Origin: Streptomyces violaceusniger Tu 4113
GTDB taxonomy: Bacteria > Actinomycetota > Actinomycetes > Streptomycetales > Streptomycetaceae
DNA length: 64,000 nucleotides
Reading direction: 5' to 3'
NCBI RefSeq assembly: GCF_000147815.2
Contig: NC_015957.1
Coordinates: 2,418,001-2,482,000, forward strand
The position numbers were made by a program, and so were the translations under genes. Positions within the stretch are counted from its first letter, which is position 1. Each line of letters opens with the position of its first letter. Below are positions 58,967-64,000 of the stretch, piece after piece. The notes under the pieces are model-generated. The model saw only the letters and a list, made by a program, of their open reading frames with translations. It had not been told where the DNA came from and made no database searches.

Positions 58967-60814
58967 ATGGCGAGCGGGCAACTCCCGGCCGAGGTCGAGG
59001 AGTTCGCGAGTTATCTGCGGGCGCTGACGAGGCGGCTGGACGCGGGGACGGGCTGGTACGGCGTCTTCGCCCTGCGCGACCCCGAGGGACTGCGGGCCTG
59101 CCTCGACGGCCTCGAGGTGCCGCCGTGGGACGTCGTCCAATCCCTGCTGCAGGACCTCTCCACCCAGCGCGGCGCCGGGCCCGCGCAGGAGGCGGCGGCC
59201 CGCGCCGCGACCCTCTACCGTGCCTCGGTCGCGGCCCACGACGCCGGACCCGGCAGTCGCGAGGCACTCCAGGACCGCCTGGACGGCATGCTCCGCGAAC
59301 AGCGGAACGCCGCCCGTCGCGAACGCGACCTCCAGGCGGCGGTGTCCGCCGCCGAGGGCGCGGCCGACCGCGAACGCCTCGGCGCGGAGCTGGCCTGGGC
59401 CCACGATGACTGGCGTCGCGCGACGGCCCGCACCGAAGAACTCCACGCCCGCCTCACCGCCCTCACGCCTCGCCCCTCCCAGCCACCGCCCCCGCAGCCC
59501 GGACCCCCCACCCCCGCGGCGCCCCCACCAGCGGGCCCCACCCCAACCGCACAGGCCCCGGCGCCCCGGCCGACAGCCCCGACGGGCCCCACGCCGACCG
59601 CGCCTGCCCCGGCGCCCCGGCCGTTGGCCCCGACGACGGGGCCCACGCCGCCGGACACCTCCGCGTCCGCTGTGGGTTCGGGCGCGGACGCGTCTGCCGA
59701 GCCGCCCGCGCAGGGCTTGCGGCCCGCGCCGCCAGCGTCCACCCCGGCGCCTTGGCCGGCGGCCCCGGCGGCGGGGCCCACGCCGCCGGGCACCTCCGTG
59801 GGTGCCCCCGCGCCTGCCCCCGCGCCTGCTGCGGGTTCCGCGCGACCTGTACCGCGTGGGGCGTGGTTTGCCGGGGTGGAGGAGGTGGGCGCGGCGCCCG
59901 GGCCGTCGGTCTCGGAGGCCGCGGTGGAGGCCACGCCGCCGGACACCCCCGCGCTCGGTGTGGCTTCGGGTGCGGACGTGGCTTTCGAAGTCCCCGTGCA
60001 GGGCCGGGAGCCCGTGCCGCCCGCGCCCGCCTCTGCCTCCCCTCGGCTGCGCGGGGCGCGGTTCGCCGGGGCCGGAGGCGGGGGCACGGCGGCGTTGCTG
60101 CCGTCCTCACCTGCCCCGCCCCCGGCGGAGAGCGGAACGGAGCTCCCCGCGACCCCGCGCGGTGCCCGGTTCGCCGGGGCGTACGACGGCGAGGGCGGCG
60201 GCAAGCGCCGTAAGCGGGACAAGGCGGCGGACGATGGGCGGCGGCTTGCCCGGGAGGCGGCGGAGCGCGCCGCCGCGCGACGTGCGGCACAGGAGGCCGT
60301 CGCGCGGGTCGGCCGACTCCGGGTGGCGGGCCGATCCGGCGAGGCCCATGCCGTGCTGTGCGAGGCCGCCGCCTGGCCCGCCCCACGGTTGCCCGTCCTC
60401 GCGGAGGAACTGGAGCGCGCCGGACTCGGGGCCGATGTGTCCACGCTGCTGTGGGAAATGGCGTGTCTGCCGCCCGGACGGCTCGCAGCAGCCGCCGAAG
60501 CGCTGGTCGCGGCGGACCGCGAGGCCGACGGCGAGCGGCTGTTACGGCAGAGCGTCTCGCGACCCGTCCCCGAGGTGGCCCACACCGCCCAGGCGCTCCT
60601 CGCGGCGGGCGTCCCTCGCAGGGCGGCGTTTCTGCTGGAGGCGCTGGTACGGGCCCGCACGCCGGAGGAGGCGGCACGGGCGGCGGCGGAGGACCCCGCC
60701 ACGTTGGTGCCCCTGCTGCTCGATGCTGCCGCAGGTGTGTCCTCCAGCAGTTACCACGATCTCGCCCATGCGCTGCGCGCCGCGGGGCTGCCGGGCGTAC
60801 CCGGTCTCGCCTGA
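58967..60814 (+). CDS. Large Ala/Pro-rich protein with coiled coil and repeated RGARFAG motif
   Basis: 615 residues from ATG 58967 (GGAGCGGAGGCC upstream). Four parts: a conserved helical head (1-95; EFASYLRALTRRLDAGTGWYGVFALRDPEGLRACLDG); a charged coiled coil (about 95-165); a Pro/Ala/Thr-rich linker (about 165-425) holding PRGAWFAG, LRGARFAG and PRGARFAG; and a helical C-terminal domain (about 430-615) of TPR/HEAT-like hairpins (LRVAGRSGEAHAVLCEAAAW, GLGADVSTLLWEMACLPPGR). It has no signal peptide. It looks like a scaffold, and the RGARFAG motif may be a docking site. I know no function. Confidence 0.75.
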   Translation: MASGQLPAEVEEFASYLRALTRRLDAGTGWYGVFALRDPEGLRACLDGLEVPPWDVVQSLLQDLSTQRGAGPAQEAAARAATLYRASVAAHDAGPGSREALQDRLDGMLREQRNAARRERDLQAAVSAAEGAADRERLGAELAWAHDDWRRATARTEELHARLTALTPRPSQPPPPQPGPPTPAAPPPAGPTPTAQAPAPRPTAPTGPTPTAPAPAPRPLAPTTGPTPPDTSASAVGSGADASAEPPAQGLRPAPPASTPAPWPAAPAAGPTPPGTSVGAPAPAPAPAAGSARPVPRGAWFAGVEEVGAAPGPSVSEAAVEATPPDTPALGVASGADVAFEVPVQGREPVPPAPASASPRLRGARFAGAGGGGTAALLPSSPAPPPAESGTELPATPRGARFAGAYDGEGGGKRRKRDKAADDGRRLAREAAERAAARRAAQEAVARVGRLRVAGRSGEAHAVLCEAAAWPAPRLPVLAEELERAGLGADVSTLLWEMACLPPGRLAAAAEALVAADREADGERLLRQSVSRPVPEVAHTAQALLAAGVPRRAAFLLEALVRARTPEEAARAAAEDPATLVPLLLDAAAGVSSSSYHDLAHALRAAGLPGVPGLA

Positions 60815-61074
60815 GCATGAGCCTTGAGTCCCGAGTGGCGCTCGTTCGGGCTAGACGGGTGGTTCGGGCTGTTCGGGGTGGCCGGCCGGGTGGTTCGGGT
60901 TGGTCGGCTTGGTTGGGTGCGGCGCCGTTTCGCGCCGAAGGCGCGAGCTGAAACCCGCACCCATCCACCCACCCCGCAACCCGATAAAACAGGAAACGTG
61001 ATCGTCTTCGTTGAGTAACGGCGGCGGTATTGCCAGAGTGGTCAGTGCGCTCTTACGTTCTTCAGAGCCGGATT

Positions 61075-61086
61075 CTACGTGCGTAG
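61075..61086. promoter_or_regulatory. Palindrome upstream of the pyrimidine-degradation operon
   Basis: CTACGTGCGTAG has perfect 5-bp arms, with TT and AC outside, 22 bp before the first gene. It is a possible operator; nothing else in 60815-61107 stands out apart from GGTTCGGG-type short repeats. Confidence 0.35.
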
Positions 61087-61107
61087 ACACAGGTTGAGGA
61101 GCTCATC

Positions 61108-61950
61108 ATGGCCAACCTCGTACGTGCCGCTCTCGTCCAGGCCACCTGGACCGGCGATACCGAATCGATGATCGCGAAGCATGAGGAGTACGCCCGGCAG
61201 GCGGCCGCGCAGGGCGCCAAGGTGATTGGCTTCCAGGAGGTGTTCAACGCGCCCTACTTCTGCCAGGTGCAGGAGGCGGAGCATTACCGGTGGGCGGAGC
61301 CGGTACCGGATGGGCCGACCGTGCAGCGGATGCGGGAGCTGGCGCGGGAGACCGGCATGGTGATCGTGGTGCCGGTCTTCGAGCTCGAGCAGTCGGGTTT
61401 CTACTACAACACCGCGGCTGTGATCGACGCGGACGGCAGCTATCTGGGCAAGTACCGCAAGCACCACATCCCGCAGGTCAAGGGGTTCTGGGAGAAGTAC
61501 TACTTCAAGCCGGGGAACGTGGGCTGGCCGGTGTTCGACACCGCCGTGGGCAAGGTCGGGGTGTACATCTGCTACGACCGCCACTTCCCCGAGGGCTGGC
61601 GTGCGCTGGGCCTGGCCGGGGCGCAACTGGTCTACAACCCCTCGGCCACCTCCCGTGGGCTGTCGGCCTACCTCTGGCAGCTCGAACAGCCCGCCGCGGC
61701 CGTCGCCAATGAGTACTTCATCGCCGCGATCAACCGCGTCGGCACCGAGGAGTACGGCGACAACGACTTCTACGGCACCAGCTACTTCGTCGATCCGCGC
61801 GGCCAGTTCGTCGGCGATGCGGCCAGTGACAAGGAGGAGGAGCTGATCATCCGCGACCTCGACTTCGGCCTGATCGACGAGGTGCGGCAGCAGTGGGCGT
61901 TCTACCGCGACCGGCGCCCCGACGCCTACGAGGGGCTGGTGAAGCCATGA
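61108..61950 (+). CDS. N-carbamoyl-beta-alanine amidohydrolase (nitrilase superfamily)
   Basis: 280 residues; GAGGAG precedes the ATG. The nitrilase catalytic triad is complete: Glu44 (GFQEVF), Lys118 (YRKHHIPQ) and Cys155 (YICYDRHFPE). Other family segments are FNAPYFCQVQE, YNPSATSRGLSAYLWQLEQPAAAVANEYF and NDFYGTSYFVDPRG. These match beta-ureidopropionases, which cut N-carbamoyl-beta-alanine to beta-alanine, CO2 and ammonia. A dihydropyrimidinase gene two positions downstream supports this role in uracil/thymine breakdown. Confidence 0.9.
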   Translation: MANLVRAALVQATWTGDTESMIAKHEEYARQAAAQGAKVIGFQEVFNAPYFCQVQEAEHYRWAEPVPDGPTVQRMRELARETGMVIVVPVFELEQSGFYYNTAAVIDADGSYLGKYRKHHIPQVKGFWEKYYFKPGNVGWPVFDTAVGKVGVYICYDRHFPEGWRALGLAGAQLVYNPSATSRGLSAYLWQLEQPAAAVANEYFIAAINRVGTEEYGDNDFYGTSYFVDPRGQFVGDAASDKEEELIIRDLDFGLIDEVRQQWAFYRDRRPDAYEGLVKP

Positions 61951-61988
61951 GCGGCAGGGATGCCGTGAGCGGTAGGGATGCCGTGAGC
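61947..61988 (+). repeat. 21-bp (18+) tandem repeat at aminotransferase 5' end
   Basis: AGCGGCAGGGATGCCGTG and AGCGGTAGGGATGCCGTG follow each other, coding SGRDAV twice, then AGCGGCAGC. Confidence 0.7.
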
Positions 61989-63338
61989 GGCAGCAGCAGC
62001 GCAACGAGCGGCGGCGATGCCAACCGCGGCACCCACGCGGCCCTGCACACCCGGCACCAAGCCGTGCTCCCCGACTGGCTCGCCGTCTACTACCAGCGCC
62101 CCATCGAGATCACCCACGGCGAGGGCCGCCATGTCTGGGACGCCGAGGGCAACCGCTACCTCGACTTCTTCGGCGGCATCCTCACCACCATGACCGCGCA
62201 CGCCCTCCCCGAGGTCACCAAGGCCATCAGCGAGCAGGCGGGCCGGATCCTGCACACCTCCACGCTCTACCTCGACCGGCCCATGGTCGACCTGGCCGAG
62301 CGGGTCGCCACCCTGTCCGGCATCCCGGACGCGCGGGTCTTCTTCACCACCTCCGGCACCGAGGCCAATGACACGGCCCTGCTGCTCGCCACCACCTATC
62401 GCCGCTCCAACCAGATCCTGGCGATGCGCAACAGCTACCACGGCCGTTCGTTCTCGGCCGTCGGCATCACCGGCAATCGCGGCTGGTCGCCGACCAGCCT
62501 GTCCCCGCTGCAGACGCTGTATGTGCATGGCGGGGTGCGCACCCGGGGGCCGTTCGCCGGGCTGTCCGACGGGGAGTTCATCAAGGCGTGCGTCGCCGAT
62601 CTCGAGGACGTCCTCGGCCAGGCGCACGGCAATGTCGCCGCGCTGATCGCCGAGCCGGTCCAGGGCGTCGGCGGTTTCACCTCGCCGCCCGACGGGCTGT
62701 TCGCCGCCTTCCGCGAGGTGCTCGACCGGCACGGCATCCTGTGGATCACCGATGAGGTGCAGACCGGCTGGGGCCGCACCGGTGACCACTTCTGGGGCTG
62801 GCAGGCGCACGACCGCTCCGGGCCGCCCGACATCCTCACCTTCGCCAAGGGCATCGGCAACGGCATGTCGATCGGCGGTGTCGTCGCCCGCGCCGAGGTC
62901 ATGAACTGCCTGGGCGCCAACTCCATCTCCACCTTCGGCGGCAGTCCCATCACGATGGCCGCCGGTCTGGCCAACCTCACCCACCTGGTCGAACACGATC
63001 TGCAGGGCAACGCCCGCCGGGTCGGCGGGCTGCTGATCGAGCGGCTGCGCGCCGCCTGCGCCGGTCTGGACACCGTGCGCGAGGTCCGCGGCCGGGGGCT
63101 GATGATCGGCATCGAGCTGGTCGAACCGGGCACCGGCGCCCCGTACCCCGAGGGCGCGTCCGCCGTTCTGGAGGCCGCCCGGGAGGGCGGGCTGCTCATC
63201 GGCAAGGGCGGCGGGCACAACAGCAGCGTGCTGCGGATCGCCCCGCCGCTCAGCCTCACCGTCGCCGAGGCCGAGGAGGGCGCGGAGATCCTCGAGGCCG
63301 CTCTCAAGACCACCCGGTCCGGAAGGAGCGTGAGCTGA
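61947..63338 (+). CDS. Class III aminotransferase, probably beta-alanine transaminase
   Basis: 463 residues from ATG 61947, coupled by ATGA to the amidohydrolase. The PLP enzyme shows VFFTTSGTEANDTALLLATTYR, SYHGRSFSAVGITG, ILWITDEVQTGWGRTG (Asp) and ILTFAKGIGNGMSIGGVVA with the Schiff-base Lys. By context it should convert beta-alanine or 3-aminoisobutyrate to the semialdehyde. The first 14 residues (SGRDAV twice) come from a 21-bp tandem repeat with extra in-frame GTG codons, so the true start could be slightly later. Confidence 0.9.
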   Translation: MSGRDAVSGRDAVSGSSSATSGGDANRGTHAALHTRHQAVLPDWLAVYYQRPIEITHGEGRHVWDAEGNRYLDFFGGILTTMTAHALPEVTKAISEQAGRILHTSTLYLDRPMVDLAERVATLSGIPDARVFFTTSGTEANDTALLLATTYRRSNQILAMRNSYHGRSFSAVGITGNRGWSPTSLSPLQTLYVHGGVRTRGPFAGLSDGEFIKACVADLEDVLGQAHGNVAALIAEPVQGVGGFTSPPDGLFAAFREVLDRHGILWITDEVQTGWGRTGDHFWGWQAHDRSGPPDILTFAKGIGNGMSIGGVVARAEVMNCLGANSISTFGGSPITMAAGLANLTHLVEHDLQGNARRVGGLLIERLRAACAGLDTVREVRGRGLMIGIELVEPGTGAPYPEGASAVLEAAREGGLLIGKGGGHNSSVLRIAPPLSLTVAEAEEGAEILEAALKTTRSGRSVS

Positions 63339-64000
63339 TGTCCCGTACCGTGATCCGCGGCGGTCTGGTCGTCACCGCCGCCGAGGAGACCTTGGCCGAT
63401 GTGCTGATCGAGGACGGGAAGGTCGCCGCCCTCGCCTCGTCCGGCAGCGCGTACGCCGAGGGCTGGACGGCCGACCGTACGATCGACGCCACCGGCAAGT
63501 ACGTCATCCCGGGCGGGGTCGACGGGCACACCCATATGGAGATGCCGTTCGGCGGCACCTACGCCGCCGACACCTTCGAGACCGGCACCCGGGCGGCGGC
63601 CTGGGGCGGCACCACCACCATCGTGGACTTCGCCATCCAGACGGTGGGCCACGCCCTGCGCGAGGGGCTGGACGCCTGGGACCTGAAGGCGCGGGGCAAC
63701 TGCGCCATCGACTACGGCTTCCACATGATCCTCTCCGATGTGAACGAGAGCGCGCTCAAGGAGATGGATCTCCTGGTGGGGGAGGGCGTGACCAGCTTCA
63801 AGCTGTTCATGGCCTATCCGGGGGTCTTCTACAGCGACGACGGACAGATCCTGCGGGCCATGCAGCGCGCCTCCGCCAACGCCGGGCTGATCATGATGCA
63901 CGCCGAGAACGGCATCGCGATCGACGTCCTGGTGGAACAGGCCCTGGCCGAGGGCAGGACCGACCCCCGCTATCACGGTGAGGTCCGCAAGGCGCTGCTG
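63338..64000 (+). CDS. hydA: Dihydropyrimidinase / D-hydantoinase, 5' part
   Basis: ATG 63338 overlaps the aminotransferase stop by one base (TGATG); 221 residues are in the window and the gene continues. It is a zinc cyclic amidohydrolase: DGHTHMEMPFGGTYAADTFE (HxH), TSFKLFMAYPGVFYSDDGQI (carbamylated Lys) and MMHAENGIAI (His). The RGGLVVTAAEETLADVLIEDG start is typical. It opens dihydrouracil or dihydrothymine to the N-carbamoyl amino acid, the substrate of the first gene of this operon. Confidence 0.92.
   Translation, partial: MSRTVIRGGLVVTAAEETLADVLIEDGKVAALASSGSAYAEGWTADRTIDATGKYVIPGGVDGHTHMEMPFGGTYAADTFETGTRAAAWGGTTTIVDFAIQTVGHALREGLDAWDLKARGNCAIDYGFHMILSDVNESALKEMDLLVGEGVTSFKLFMAYPGVFYSDDGQILRAMQRASANAGLIMMHAENGIAIDVLVEQALAEGRTDPRYHGEVRKALL

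Noticed and set aside
59215..60702. Long Ser/Ala/Arg-rich frames opposite and alongside 58967-60814
   Set aside because: Low-complexity shadows of the Ala/Pro-rich gene; no ribosome-binding site or family motif.
1..64000. tRNA, rRNA, riboswitch or attachment site
   Set aside because: No cloverleaf-like, rRNA-like or recognised riboswitch core sequence was noticed by eye; a covariance-model scan would be needed to exclude them fully.

Overview
The window is high-GC actinomycete DNA and almost certainly Streptomyces. Third codon positions are nearly all G/C, GTG starts are frequent, neighbouring genes overlap by ATGA, and a well-known type of Streptomyces intergenic hairpin repeat lies at about 45.07-45.15 kb. 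The gene content fits as well: an allantoin/glyoxylate block, an RNase Sa-type secreted ribonuclease, a PcaL fusion, many TetR/MarR/GntR regulators and secreted hydrolases. I found no rRNA, tRNA, CRISPR array or PKS/NRPS gene.

Layout. 0-9.6 kb: end of an 8-oxoguanine deaminase gene, a secreted alpha-L-fucosidase, and a purine-nitrogen block (malate synthase, MobA-like nucleotidyltransferase, IclR regulator, allantoinase, allantoicase) with candidate IclR operators at the aceB and allB promoters. 9.6-12.2 kb: a complete 2.6-kb IS5-like element carrying a transposase plus a TetR/NmrA passenger pair, with perfect 18-bp ends and a CTAG target duplication, placed exactly at the stop codons of two convergent genes. 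12.2-19.3 kb: a patchy accessory region with MerR/TipAS, GNAT, XRE and EF-hand genes, a TetR-SDR-reductase cassette, and remnants of a broken SCO6745-like gene and a Tn3 transposase.

19.5-32.8 kb: AIM24-like protein, XRE-cupin regulator with a coupled small membrane protein, secreted RNase, KDG kinase and KDPG aldolase, secreted PheC-type dehydratase, TetR, a HAAS-type membrane protein, then a GntR-linked sugar ABC importer with a ROK kinase. 33-39.4 kb: a probable BlaI regulon for the cell envelope. dedA, a PAP2 phosphatase, blaI-M56, an MGDG-synthase-like glycosyltransferase and a polysaccharide deacetylase share three CTACA-N3-TGTAG boxes. It ends in a scar of three gene fragments.

39.4-58.8 kb: orphan pcaL, an MBL-fold protein, exonuclease III, SGNH hydrolase, a polar amino-acid ABC importer in gluABCD order, an S15-type hydrolase, a TetR-regulated DrrAB-like exporter, gamma-glutamyltransferase, and a MarR-MFS-isochorismatase group. 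58.9-64 kb: a long Ala/Pro-rich protein and a pyrimidine-degradation operon (N-carbamoyl-beta-alanine amidohydrolase, aminotransferase, dihydropyrimidinase running off the end).

Purine-ring and pyrimidine-ring salvage thus bracket the window. The most notable systems are the passenger-carrying IS and the BlaI-box envelope regulon.
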